Below are positions 35,257-44,185 of a stretch of 64,000 nucleotides of DNA, piece after piece (the stretch's first letter is position 1; the number at the start of each line of letters is the position of its first letter). The notes beneath the pieces were generated by a model. It did not search any database. It had not been told where the DNA came from and was given only the letters and a program-made list of their open reading frames with translations. Source of the stretch: Bradyrhizobium icense (GTDB lineage Bacteria > Pseudomonadota > Alphaproteobacteria > Rhizobiales > Xanthobacteraceae); assembly GCF_001693385.1 (NCBI RefSeq), contig NZ_CP016428.1, positions 5,890,001 through 5,954,000 of the forward strand. Reading direction: 5' to 3'. The position numbers were made by a program, and so were the translations under genes.

Positions 35257-36351
35257 ATGCTAGGGAACAGACTTACCGAACGCATCACCGGATCAGAAAT
35301 GGCAGGCCAGCCGATCGGCGACATGGACGTCGAATACGCCACGACGATTGCCGACCGGGCTATGCGGTTGATGGCGCAGCAGTCGGTCCCTCCCACTCCC
35401 ACGAATTTCGCCGTCTGGTTCGAATATGCCCTGGGCGGTTCGCTGGCACTGCGAAAGACCATCGACATCCTGATCGCGGGCAGGCGCAAATTCGACGCTG
35501 CAACCAACCACGAACTCTATATCACCTATGTGGCGCAGGCCGGCGCCGATCCGTTTGGCGATCTTCCGGATCAATTGAGCGGGCTGATCGAGACCGCGCA
35601 GGAATTCCTCAACGCTGCCGTCACCGACAACCGCAGCCACATAGAGGCGCTCGGTGAAGTGTCTTCCGAGGCGGCCGCTACCGGCGATCCCCGGGCGATC
35701 ATTGCGAAGCTGGTGGACGAATTGTCAAAGGCGACGGCGCGAGCCGCAACGCTGGAGGCAAACTTCGCCGCCACCTCGGAGGAACTCGACAGCATCCGCG
35801 ACTCGCTCAAAGCGGCCGAGCAACGCTCCAATACCGATGCTCTCACCGGGCTGGCCAACCGCCACTCGATGGATGAATTTCTTCGCCTCGCCCAGATCGC
35901 GGCAATGGAAAGGGACGAACCGCTCAGCGTCTTCCTGATCGACATCGATCACTTCAAGAAATTCAACGACGATTATGGCCATCAGGTCGGCGATCAGGTG
36001 CTTCGGCTGGTAGCCAAGGTCTTGCAGGAAGGCGTTCGCGAAGTCGATCTCGCCGCCCGCTACGGCGGCGAGGAGTTGATCGCGGTGCTGCCGGGGGCCG
36101 ATCTGCAGGCTTGCACAGCCGTTGCCGAGCGCATTCGCCGCCGCATTGCCGAAGCGAAGCTGACACGCCGTGCGACGGGCAAGGAGATCGGCAGCATTAC
36201 GGTTTCAATAGGCGTGTCACAATTCCGCCTCGCCGAATCAGCGGAAGCCATGATCGAGCGCTGCGACCGCGGGCTTTATCAAGCCAAGCGACTCGGCCGC
36301 AACCGCACGGTGACGGAAACAGAGCTCGAGCCCGAGGCCGGTGCGGCCTAG
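35257..36351 (+). CDS. diguanylate cyclase (GGDEF domain)
   Basis: 364 aa from ATG 35257; ATG 35299 (MAGQPIGDMDV) is an equally good start. An N-terminal helical region of about 170 residues with a coiled-coil (ATARAATLEANFAATSEELD) precedes the GGDEF domain. Active-site motif reads YGGEEL (Leu in place of the usual Phe), preceded by the RxxD inhibitory site (REVD), and metal-binding LIDIDHFKKFND. It should make cyclic di-GMP from GTP, which commonly lowers motility; the position just beside fliP fits flagellar control. No membrane segment, so cytoplasmic. Confidence 0.88.
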   Translation: MLGNRLTERITGSEMAGQPIGDMDVEYATTIADRAMRLMAQQSVPPTPTNFAVWFEYALGGSLALRKTIDILIAGRRKFDAATNHELYITYVAQAGADPFGDLPDQLSGLIETAQEFLNAAVTDNRSHIEALGEVSSEAAATGDPRAIIAKLVDELSKATARAATLEANFAATSEELDSIRDSLKAAEQRSNTDALTGLANRHSMDEFLRLAQIAAMERDEPLSVFLIDIDHFKKFNDDYGHQVGDQVLRLVAKVLQEGVREVDLAARYGGEELIAVLPGADLQACTAVAERIRRRIAEAKLTRRATGKEIGSITVSIGVSQFRLAESAEAMIERCDRGLYQAKRLGRNRTVTETELEPEAGAA

Positions 36352-36512
36352 CCCGATCGCGCCGCGATCAAGGCGTCTGATTGAATCCGGTCCTGTTTGC
36401 TCCCGCACCTGTCCCGTTCGATGGCAAACAAGAAGTCGCGCTCCCGCTCCGGTGCCGGAACTATTGCCACAATCCCGGCTTATCTCCGATGCCTCACAGC
36501 CGGGAGTGTTTC

Positions 36513-36836
36513 ATGAAAATCGCAGGGATGATTATGGCTGCCACCGCGGCCCTCAGCATCGCCGGGACGTCGGCTCTTGCCCAGCAAATGAAGACCGGAA
36601 TGGTGACCCGAATAGATCGGATCAGCGGCACCATCTCGATCAGGGATATGCCGGAAGGCACCACCGGTGCGAACACCGGCGCCGCGACCGAAGAGTTCAA
36701 GATTCAGGATGGCGCGCGGCTGAACGCCCTGCACGCCGGCGACAGGGTCACGTTCGCCGTGAACGACACACCGGGGACCAAGACCATCACGAAGATCGAC
36801 AAGACCGACGCCGTCACGAAGATCGACAAGAAGTGA
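36513..36836 (+). CDS. small exported protein, CusF-like fold possible, 107 aa
   Basis: ATG 36513 gives a signal peptide (MKIAGMIMAATAALSIAGTS-ALAQ). Mature part is an OB-type strand pattern GMVTRIDRISGTISIRDM ... LNALHAGDRVTFAVND, like periplasmic CusF-type proteins, but the copper-binding Met/His/Trp set is not evident. The C-terminus repeats TKIDKTDAVTKIDKK. Longer in-frame upstream sequence does not make a signal peptide. Confidence 0.65.
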   Translation: MKIAGMIMAATAALSIAGTSALAQQMKTGMVTRIDRISGTISIRDMPEGTTGANTGAATEEFKIQDGARLNALHAGDRVTFAVNDTPGTKTITKIDKTDAVTKIDKK

Positions 36837-37052
36837 GATTGCCGAAGCGCCATCCGCCTCGGGGTGTCTTGCTTCGAGTGGAGAAAAGCGAGGCCCGAAG
36901 TGCCCTGCAGTCCGGGCCTCCAACCGGAACTGCCCCGTCCGGAACGAGGGGCCGCTCGGTACAGAAATCACTCTAAGAAATCCTAACCGGCGGGCCTTGA
37001 TCTGCCGCAAACGCGCGCACGATCCAATCCCCCGGAAACCTCGCGCCCGCTC

Positions 37053-37295
37053 TTACAGGTGCCCCTCCGAGCGCGGCGGTGCCCGATCGAGCGAGGCGCG
37101 GATTTCCGCAACCGCCTCATCGCAATATTCGTTCAGTTTCTGCAATCGCTGCTGTAGCGCCCGTAGTTTTCCGGCGCGTTTCGCCGGCCCTTCCCGATCA
37201 ATATTGAACCTGTCGGCGGGCGATGGGCGGGATGCGGCAGCCTCCGCGGTCGCCAGCGCTGCTCGCATCGATGTGTCGTGACCGTTGGAAGACAT
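37053..37295 (-). CDS. hypothetical protein, 80 aa, helical
   Basis: From ATG 37295 (MSSNGHDTSMRAALATAEAA) with GTGAGG 10 nt upstream. The C-terminal half is an amphipathic helix with AGKLRALQQRLQKLNEYCDE, ending in a basic/acidic tail. Soluble, no domain recognised. Coding potential is moderate. Confidence 0.5.
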   Translation of the reverse strand: MSSNGHDTSMRAALATAEAAASRPSPADRFNIDREGPAKRAGKLRALQQRLQKLNEYCDEAVAEIRASLDRAPPRSEGHL

Positions 37296-37560
37296 TTTTT
37301 GCACGCCTCACCAATGCAGAATCCGGTCGGATTCGATCCCGGATGGATTCGATGTGGTAGTGCGCTGGCGGCCCGAATGTGCACCGCACAGTGTGTTGTT
37401 TGGATGCCCGGTCGGGGTCGATTTGGTGGCAAAAGATCGACGGCGACCGTGAATTCGCCGCTAACCTCGTAGTCTTACGGACTCAATTCTCCACGATTAA
37501 GATGCAATCAAGAGCCAGTCTCGCTCGTACTTTCATTTGTTGCTCAGCGATAATTTGAAT

Positions 37561-37794
37561 ATGCCCGCTCCGGATTCAGAGACCGGTTTGCCGCCGCGCT
37601 GCGAAATTTGCGGCGTTGGCACGGTCAGGATCGGAAAGCTGCCCCGGATCGGATTGCGCCCACTCGTCTACGTCTACAAGTGCGACGCTTGCAACCAGAT
37701 CACCTCGATCGAGCCCGAGCGGCGGGAAAAACGCGACTCGTCATCGCTCAAGGTGACGCGTCGGCCACAATCGTACCGGCACGAATCACGATAG
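37561..37794 (+). CDS. small zinc-ribbon-like protein, 77 aa
   Basis: From ATG 37561 (a TTG at 37537 is possible). Two CxxC pairs, RCEICGVGTVR and YKCDACNQIT, 29 residues apart, form a probable zinc ribbon, followed by a basic tail. Such short zinc-ribbon proteins are frequent in Bradyrhizobium without known function. Confidence 0.6.
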   Translation: MPAPDSETGLPPRCEICGVGTVRIGKLPRIGLRPLVYVYKCDACNQITSIEPERREKRDSSSLKVTRRPQSYRHESR

Positions 37795-37892
37795 TCCTTA
37801 AAAACGCGCTTCCCCTCGCCGGACCGGGTTTCTTCCCGGCCATGCCGTATGTAAAGCTTCGGCCAAACTCCGCGTGAAGAAGAGGCTGGGGC

Positions 37893-39287
37893 ATGTCCGA
37901 GGATTTTGTTGACGAACTGCACAACACGCTCGGCAAGGGCGCCGTGCTATCAGGCGCTGACATCGACACGCGCTATCACCACGACCTCGCCGGCAATCCA
38001 GTGCCTAAACCGCGCGCAGTCGTCCGCCCCAGAACGACGGAGGACGTCTCCGTGCTGCTGCGGCTCTGTCATCGCGAAGGCGTACCCGTTACGACACAAG
38101 GCGGCATGACCGGGCTGGTCCGCGGCGCGCTGCCGAATGCGAACGAAATCGTGCTGTCGATGGAGCGCATGAATAGCGTCGAAGAGGTCGATGCCTCCGC
38201 CGGCGTCGCCATCGCGCAGGCCGGCACGCCGCTGCAAAAGCTGCAGGAGCGGGTCGAGCAGGACGGCCTGATGTTTCCGCTCGACCTCGGCGCGCGCGGC
38301 AGTTGCACCATCGGCGGCAACATCTCGACCAATGCCGGCGGCAACCGCGTCATCCGCTACGGCATGACGCGTGACCTGATTCTCGGTCTCGAGGTCGTCA
38401 CCGCCGACGGCACCGTTCTGAAGGGCCTGCGCAAATACATCAAGAACAACACCGGCATCGATTTAAAGCAGCTTTTCATCGGCAGCGAAGGCATCCTCGG
38501 CGTCGTGACGCGCGCCGCGCTGCGTGTCTTTCCCGCGCCGGCGGAGCGGCAGGTGGCGTTGTGCGCCCTGCCTTCGTTCGGCCAGGTCACGACATTCCTG
38601 AGGATGGCGCGGGAAAGTCTCGGCGGCGAATTGACCGCATTCGAAGTGATGTGGAATGCCTACTACCGCCTCACGGTCGAGCGCGTGAAGGGCGTGGCCG
38701 GACCGCTGCCGACCCATCATCCGTTCTACGTGCTGCTGGAGGCTTCCGGCAGCGATCCCGAGCGCATCCATGCCGATCTCGAGAAACTGCTCGAGACGGC
38801 GATGGGCGACAACCTGATCCTCGACGCCACGCTCTCGACCTCGCATGCATCCGCCGCCGCGATCTGGCGAATCCGCGATTCCAGCGTTGAACTCGGCCGT
38901 ACCTTCCCATACACCGCCCGCCTCGGCTTCGATGTCAGCCTCGCCATCGGCCGGATGGAGGAATATGCCGACACCATCGGATCGCGGGTCAGGGCCATCG
39001 ATCCGCACGCGTTTGCCATTGTGTTCGGCCATGCCGGCGACGGCAATCTGCACCTCAACGTGCATCACGAGCACACACCCGACAAGCGCGACGAATTCGA
39101 GAAGCTCGTCTACGACATCACCGGCGAATTCGGCGGCTCGATCTCGGCCGAACACGGCATCGGCATCCTGAAGCGGCCCTACCTCAAAATGAGCCGCACC
39201 GAAGAGGAAATCGAAACCATGCGCACGCTCAAGCGCGCGCTCGACCCGAAGAACATCCTGAACCCGGGGCGAATTTTCACGGTGTGA
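37893..39287 (+). CDS. FAD-linked oxidase, GlcD / D-lactate dehydrogenase type
   Basis: 464 aa, full length for the VAO/GlcD family. N-terminal FAD_binding_4 domain with TTQGGMTGLVRGALP and GSCTIGGNISTNAGGNRVIR, IGSEGILGVVT; C-terminal FAD-oxidase domain with metal/substrate histidines in GHAGDGNLHLNVHHE and the closing SAEHGIGILKR. It oxidises a 2-hydroxyacid such as D-lactate, glycolate or D-2-hydroxyglutarate, passing electrons to a quinone or protein acceptor. No partner subunits (GlcE/GlcF) are adjacent, favouring a single-subunit type. Confidence 0.9.
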   Translation: MSEDFVDELHNTLGKGAVLSGADIDTRYHHDLAGNPVPKPRAVVRPRTTEDVSVLLRLCHREGVPVTTQGGMTGLVRGALPNANEIVLSMERMNSVEEVDASAGVAIAQAGTPLQKLQERVEQDGLMFPLDLGARGSCTIGGNISTNAGGNRVIRYGMTRDLILGLEVVTADGTVLKGLRKYIKNNTGIDLKQLFIGSEGILGVVTRAALRVFPAPAERQVALCALPSFGQVTTFLRMARESLGGELTAFEVMWNAYYRLTVERVKGVAGPLPTHHPFYVLLEASGSDPERIHADLEKLLETAMGDNLILDATLSTSHASAAAIWRIRDSSVELGRTFPYTARLGFDVSLAIGRMEEYADTIGSRVRAIDPHAFAIVFGHAGDGNLHLNVHHEHTPDKRDEFEKLVYDITGEFGGSISAEHGIGILKRPYLKMSRTEEEIETMRTLKRALDPKNILNPGRIFTV

Positions 39288-39357
39288 TGGGGAGCGACTG
39301 CCGTTCACTCCTTCAAGTCATACAGCCGCTATCGGGGCCGACGGAAACGCGGCGGCG

Positions 39358-39741
39358 TTACTGCACCGCACTCGCCGTCCTCGTTTCGGCAATGATCCGC
39401 AGCGAAGCGGCTTGGCCCGCATCCGGCTCCGAATCGGCAGCGATTGGATCCGTCAGCGATGGCGGCAATTTCTGCACATGCTTGGTGAAGATCCTGACGA
39501 TCTGTCCCTTTACGCACGGCCCTTTGTCGAAAATCTCGGATGCGATGCTCTCGACGGTGTCCCTCAGCGACAAGAACTGCGCCTGCCTTGCCATGCTCTC
39601 CGTCCCTTTGACGCCTCCGAGTTCATCCATCGCGGCGTCGCTGATCTGGCACTCGACCGTATCCGCGTCGTTCAGCATGGTGAACCTGAACGCCAAGCGT
39701 TCGTTGTCGTGTCCTATGATTCGGTCCCGGGTCAGTGGCAT
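39358..39741 (-). CDS. DUF1488 family protein, 127 aa
   Basis: Starts MPLTRDRIIGHDNERLAFRF and continues with TMLNDADTVECQISDAAMDE, a DUF1488-like pattern in which a short beta sheet meets a helix, then a helical C-terminus (SIASEIFDKGPCVKGQIVRI). Cytoplasmic; function unknown. Convergent with the FAD oxidase. Confidence 0.65.
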   Translation of the reverse strand: MPLTRDRIIGHDNERLAFRFTMLNDADTVECQISDAAMDELGGVKGTESMARQAQFLSLRDTVESIASEIFDKGPCVKGQIVRIFTKHVQKLPPSLTDPIAADSEPDAGQAASLRIIAETRTASAVQ

Positions 39742-39866
39742 TGGGCGGCTGGCTAGAAACGATTGCAGGAGGCGCCAGAGAGACGCTGAAGCCTTCCCTA
39801 ACGGGCCAACTCGTCAAAAATTAGGCTGTAGCACGTCGGACTAGAGCTCGGCCGAGCCGGACCTCT

Positions 39867-40109
39867 TCATACCTCTCCCTTCCAGATCAGCCATCGGTAA
39901 ATGCCGAACAGATTGATGAGTGTCACCACGACGTTTTGCACCATCAGTGCATATTCCGCAGTCAGATAGCCGACGACGATCCAGATTGTCGATGCCGCGG
40001 CGAGTACCACGAACGCCCAGCCGGTAGTTCGTGGCCGGGCCCGGGCAGCCAGGATCAGCCCGGCTCCGATCGTTCCGGCGGTCGCCGCCCAGCGCAGGAT
40101 TTCATCCAT
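39867..40109 (-). CDS. small hypothetical membrane protein, 80 aa
   Basis: ATG 40109 (a GTG directly upstream is possible). Three hydrophobic helices (about 8-22, 30-50, 53-75) ending LINLFGIYRWLIWKGE, a motif seen in PnuC/SemiSWEET-like small carriers (Asn-x-x-Gly-x-x-Arg-Trp). The length fits a SemiSWEET-like half transporter, but the fit is weak. 42 bp downstream of the PLP-fold enzyme on the same strand, so possibly the last gene of that operon. Confidence 0.6.
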   Translation of the reverse strand: MDEILRWAATAGTIGAGLILAARARPRTTGWAFVVLAAASTIWIVVGYLTAEYALMVQNVVVTLINLFGIYRWLIWKGEV

Positions 40110-40151
40110 CACGCTCGCGCTCCGCAGAGGGCCTCGGTCGAAACGCGGCTC

Positions 40152-41468
40152 CTATGCAGGCGCAATCGTGGGCAAGCCCGCGGGCTGAAAATTTTCCTCC
40201 TCATGCGCCGACCACCATTGCACTACGGCTCGAGCGACCTGGTCCCACAGCGGCGTCGGAAGATCAGGCACCGCGATCCTGACCAAGTGGCGATTACGTG
40301 CGATATCGCGGAACCACTCCGCTGCGCCGAAATCGAATCCGAAACTGCCGGCATGCCGCAGCAGCAATCCGTCCCTTCTCAGGTCGTCGCACAACTCCGC
40401 CGCCATTTGCTTTGTCGGCTTCTCGTCGAGCATCCGCTTCGGCGCCAGTGTGACATAGAGACCGTGCGCGAAATGCAGCTCCGCCGCTGAGCCGGCGAGC
40501 GCGGACGCAAAGCAGCGTGCCGTCCGCCTGCTGTTGCGCAAAATAGCCGCCACCCGCCTGTCAGTCAGAGCCCGATAGGTTTTCGTTCCGACGTAGGGCG
40601 GGAAATGCGCAGGCACCGCCGCGCCGCCGAACAGTCGCACGGCATTGCGCATTTCGCTGGCGAGGCCCTCTAGCCGCTCCTGCTTGGCCGGGGCGACGTG
40701 CTTTTCGCAGGCGACGAGAACTGCAGAGCCGAGCCGCCCGTACTCCACCCCGAGGGAGTCGAGCTTGGTATGGCTACGCACGAGCACGATCGGGACTTCC
40801 CAACGTCGCGCCCAGCTCACAACCCGGCGGATCCGCCCCGAGCCCGTCGAGAAGCAGGTCGTATCGAAAATTACAAGATCGAGCTGCGGCGTTTCGCAAC
40901 GGAGCGTCGCCTCGAATGCGGCAGCGGGCGTGCAGGAATCGAACAGAAGAATTCGGGATGGGCCGGCATCAGAGGCGACCTCGTCGGGAGAGCTTTTCAG
41001 GAGGACCAGGCGAAACTGACGTGCATGATTTTCGATCAGCTCCAGGGTCTCGCCATAGGAGCCAGGCAAAGCCAGGATGTCGGCCTCAGGCACCAAACGT
41101 GCGAAGGCCAGCAGCAGTGCCGATATCGCCGCCATCCCGGAGGACGTATAGATGGTCTGGTTCGCCGCTGTCGAATGGTCGAACTGGTAAAAGGATGGGC
41201 CGCGCACTTCGAGGTCTGCGCGCTGATAGTCGTAGCTGAACTGGAACGGCCCGGCACGGAGCCGGCCCGGATGTGCCCAGGCAGTTTCTGTGAGCGCCCA
41301 ATCGTGCAGCGCATGCTGCGCCTTCAGGGCGGCGGCGATGTGAAATTTGTGCTCAATCACCTCGGGCACTGAGGTCGGACGCCGCAGCGGCAAGGGGGCG
41401 TCGAGGAAGCCGCTCAATAACGTGAGTTCCTCGTATTTCCTGTCGAGATAGGCCTCAAATGTTTCCAT
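40152..41468 (-). CDS. PLP-dependent fold-type-I enzyme of unassigned function
   Basis: 438 aa. Fold-type-I features: cofactor-phosphate region YTSSGMAAISALLLAFAR (about 107-125), LPGSYGETLEL, Asp202 in LVIFDTTCFSTG (pairs with the pyridine nitrogen) and probable Schiff-base Lys235 in VLVRSHTKLDSLGVEYG. It resembles Cys/Met-metabolism enzymes such as gamma-lyases in the middle, but the ends (YLDRKYEELTLLSG; DQVARAVVQWWSAHEEE) are unfamiliar. Reaction unknown. It follows an adenylate cyclase by 102 bp on the same strand. Confidence 0.7.
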   Translation of the reverse strand: METFEAYLDRKYEELTLLSGFLDAPLPLRRPTSVPEVIEHKFHIAAALKAQHALHDWALTETAWAHPGRLRAGPFQFSYDYQRADLEVRGPSFYQFDHSTAANQTIYTSSGMAAISALLLAFARLVPEADILALPGSYGETLELIENHARQFRLVLLKSSPDEVASDAGPSRILLFDSCTPAAAFEATLRCETPQLDLVIFDTTCFSTGSGRIRRVVSWARRWEVPIVLVRSHTKLDSLGVEYGRLGSAVLVACEKHVAPAKQERLEGLASEMRNAVRLFGGAAVPAHFPPYVGTKTYRALTDRRVAAILRNSRRTARCFASALAGSAAELHFAHGLYVTLAPKRMLDEKPTKQMAAELCDDLRRDGLLLRHAGSFGFDFGAAEWFRDIARNRHLVRIAVPDLPTPLWDQVARAVVQWWSAHEEENFQPAGLPTIAPA

Positions 41469-41570
41469 GGCCGGCTTCGATCAATCCTCCCTCGCGATAA
41501 CGTGTCGGGAGGACATTGGGTCCAGGCCATGGGACACGCTTTGGCTCGCCTTGGCCCCGTCAACGCAGCT

Positions 41571-43343
41571 TCAACCCTTCCAGCCAGCCTTGCGTAAACC
41601 CTCGACCAGATGGGCGTGGGCGTCCGGCCGAAACCACGGAGCTCTGTTGCGAACATACATATCGAAGGCCGCCGGTGCGTGGGAAACGGCCAGCTCCAAT
41701 GCTTCGTTCGCTTCCGCTGTGCGTCCAAGCTGGCCCAGCGCCGCCGCGACCCAGCGGTAGATCATCGGAAAATCGGGATACGACCGCAACAGCCGCTTCG
41801 ACGCCTCGAGAGAAGCCTCGTATTCACCGCAAAAATATAACCCGGACGCAATGTGCAATAAACGTACCGCTAGATAGGGATCACGCGGATCGAGCCTGAT
41901 ACACTTTTCGAGAGCTGTGAGTCCCTCCTTCGGCCGTCCCGCGAAGATCAGCGTCGCGCCTCGGTGGCCGTGCGCGATCGCGAGGTTAGGACTCATCGCG
42001 AGAGCTCGCTCGATCTCCGCCAACGCGCCGTCCGCCTCGCCGCGCGATTGCAAGGCCCAGCCGAGGCACGAACGGGCTTCCGCATCGGCCCCATCAAGAG
42101 CGACCGCTCGGCGGGCCAAGCCCTCGGCCGAACGTTGCGCCCCTGCCAGCTCCAGGGTTTGGTAAATTGCGGCCGCTTGCAGCTGATACAGGGCGAGCGC
42201 GCTGTAGCCGCCGGCAAAGGTCGGGTCGTGATCGATTGCTTGCTTGAAAAATTCCGCTGCCCTCCGATCGTCATCCGCAGTGGCCTTGCTCAAATGCCAC
42301 AAACCGCGCTGATAGGCCGCCCAGGCATCAAGGCTCCCCGGCGGCTTGCGCATCGCCCGACGCAGCTCGGCGCCTGCAATGGCGGGGGCCAGCGCGGTGG
42401 TCAGTGCTTCAGTGAGTTCATCCTGCACAGCGAAAATATCGGCGAGATCGCGGTCGTATCGCTCGGCCCAGACGTGATTGCTGGTTTCCGCCTCCACCAA
42501 TTGTGCGGTCACGCGGATGCGATTACCCGCCTTGCGCACGCTGCCTTCGAGCACATAGCGCACGCCAAGTTCACGCCCGGCCTGCCTCACGTCGACCATC
42601 CGACCTTTGTAAGTGAAGGACGAGTTTCGAGCGATAACGAACAGCGAGGGATAGCGCGATAACGCTGTGATCACATCCTCGACAATCCCGTCGGAGACGA
42701 ATTCCTGCTCGGGGTCGCCGCTCATGTTGTTGAACGGCAGTACGGCGACGGATGGCTTGTCCGGCAACGCCAACGTCGCGCGATTAGACCTGGGAGTCGC
42801 AGGCCGCTGACTTGCGTCGATGATGATGCGGTAAACATGGACAGGTCGGGCGATATTCTTCAGCGTCTGCTCACCCGCATCCTCGATATCGAAAGGTACC
42901 TTATCGCGCGCGTGATTGAGGACCGTCTCGGATATACATATGCCGCCAGGTTCGGCGAGCGCCTCAAGACGCGCCGCGATATTCACACCATCGCCATAGA
43001 GGTCACGGCCTTCTATCATCACGTCCCCAAGATTGACCCCCACGCGAAATTCAATTCGTTTCTCCCGCGGCACCCCGGCGTTGCGTTCGACCATGCCCTG
43101 CTGAATGTCGATCGCGCAGCGAACTGAATCGACCACGCTCGGAAACTCAATTAGGATTCCGTCGCCGGTCGTTTTCACGATGCGACCGTGATGCTGCTTG
43201 TTCTTTGGATCGATCAGTTCACTGCGAAGCTCCTTGAGGCGAGCGAGCGTGCCCTCCTCGTCCGCACCCATCAATTGGCTGTAGCCGGCAATATCGGCGG
43301 CGAAAATGGCAGCGAGCTTGCGTTTGGTCTGATCTGAGGCCAC
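41571..43343 (-). CDS. class III adenylate cyclase with TolB-like and TPR domains
   Basis: 590 aa, cytoplasmic. N-terminal CYCc domain (about 10-175): metal Asp in AAIFAADIAGYSQLM, KTTGDGILIEF, and GDGVNIAARLEALAEPGGIC with the conserved Asn/Arg of the transition-state loop. Middle part (about 195-320) SVAVLPFNNMSGDPEQEFVS ... VLEGSVRKAGNRIRVTAQLV is the TolB-like/CadC-like domain. C-terminal about 330-585 are TPR repeats (YSALALYQLQ, ARSCLGWALQSRGEADGALA, LTALEKCIRLDPRDPYLA). This architecture is expanded in rhizobia. It would make cAMP in response to an unknown input bound by the TPRs. Confidence 0.93.
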   Translation of the reverse strand: MASDQTKRKLAAIFAADIAGYSQLMGADEEGTLARLKELRSELIDPKNKQHHGRIVKTTGDGILIEFPSVVDSVRCAIDIQQGMVERNAGVPREKRIEFRVGVNLGDVMIEGRDLYGDGVNIAARLEALAEPGGICISETVLNHARDKVPFDIEDAGEQTLKNIARPVHVYRIIIDASQRPATPRSNRATLALPDKPSVAVLPFNNMSGDPEQEFVSDGIVEDVITALSRYPSLFVIARNSSFTYKGRMVDVRQAGRELGVRYVLEGSVRKAGNRIRVTAQLVEAETSNHVWAERYDRDLADIFAVQDELTEALTTALAPAIAGAELRRAMRKPPGSLDAWAAYQRGLWHLSKATADDDRRAAEFFKQAIDHDPTFAGGYSALALYQLQAAAIYQTLELAGAQRSAEGLARRAVALDGADAEARSCLGWALQSRGEADGALAEIERALAMSPNLAIAHGHRGATLIFAGRPKEGLTALEKCIRLDPRDPYLAVRLLHIASGLYFCGEYEASLEASKRLLRSYPDFPMIYRWVAAALGQLGRTAEANEALELAVSHAPAAFDMYVRNRAPWFRPDAHAHLVEGLRKAGWKG

Positions 43344-43363
43344 AGGAGCAGGCCTCCCAAGCG

Positions 43364-43792
43364 CTATTCAGAGATTCCGGCAAAAGTATTTCGAATGCAG
43401 GCTGCGTCCTGCTCGTCGGGGTTGATAGTTATCGAATATTTGTGACCATCCTGACAACTGACGCTCCAGTTATCGATCCCGGATTCAGTGCCACCTTGAT
43501 AGGCGCTCCGAACAACAGCGCCACAAGCCCGCTTCTTATTTTTCAGCACGGAGGTCCAGAAAGCGAGATGCTTCGCCCGATCCAATTCAAGTATCTTCAT
43601 CGTCATTTGGTTAGCGGCGTGAGCCATTTGGAAAAGCTCCGGAGCCATGGCCTCGGGTCGCACGACGGTTGACGTGGCGGCGCTCGCGTTTTTCGAATGC
43701 AGATCGGCATCCAGAACAAGCCATATGACCGACGATATGAAGATGAAGCTCGCGGCCGCCGCCGGAAGAAAATTACGTGATCGTTTCAGCAT
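43364..43792 (-). CDS. hypothetical membrane-anchored protein, 142 aa
   Basis: N-terminal helix (NFLPAAAASFIFISSVIWLV) anchors or exports the protein; the rest has MAPELFQMAHAANQMTMKIL and two cysteines in RACGAVVRSAYQGG and WSVSCQDGHKYSITINPDEQ, with a third near the end. It stops 20 bp before the cyclase start, so the two share a message. It may be a periplasmic partner of the cyclase. No family recognised. Confidence 0.65.
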   Translation of the reverse strand: MLKRSRNFLPAAAASFIFISSVIWLVLDADLHSKNASAATSTVVRPEAMAPELFQMAHAANQMTMKILELDRAKHLAFWTSVLKNKKRACGAVVRSAYQGGTESGIDNWSVSCQDGHKYSITINPDEQDAACIRNTFAGISE

Positions 43793-44185
43793 GTCTTTCG
43801 TCCCGGAGTTCGAGACATCAGCAGCCGTCGCAGCGTCGCGCGGCCGCAGAAACCTGAGGAACTAAAGCACTTCGTGAGCAAGCCAATAGCTGCGATCAAG
43901 CAGGCACGGACGCGTCGCAAAAAGATGAAGGGTGGGGCTGACAAATAACCTATGGTACCGCGTCAGCTCGGCTCGAAAGTTGCGTGCATAGCGGCGAGTC
44001 GTGCACCGGGATGAATAACCGAGCATCCATCATCTGGATGTCACACTCGGTCACACGAACTGGTCGGTGAACAACCATGATCCGGTCAGCGGCAAATTCA
44101 ATTCACGAATTATGAACGCGTGGAGGTTTAGCGCAACCGCTGGGGCTAACTAACCGGAGGTCAGGCTTCGTTGTCGGACCTGCCA
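43793..44185. other. intergenic region, about 390 bp
   Basis: No gene, RNA or clear repeat seen. It holds the promoter of the minus-strand cyclase operon, and the 3' end of the TPR gene abuts it on the other side. Confidence 0.35.
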
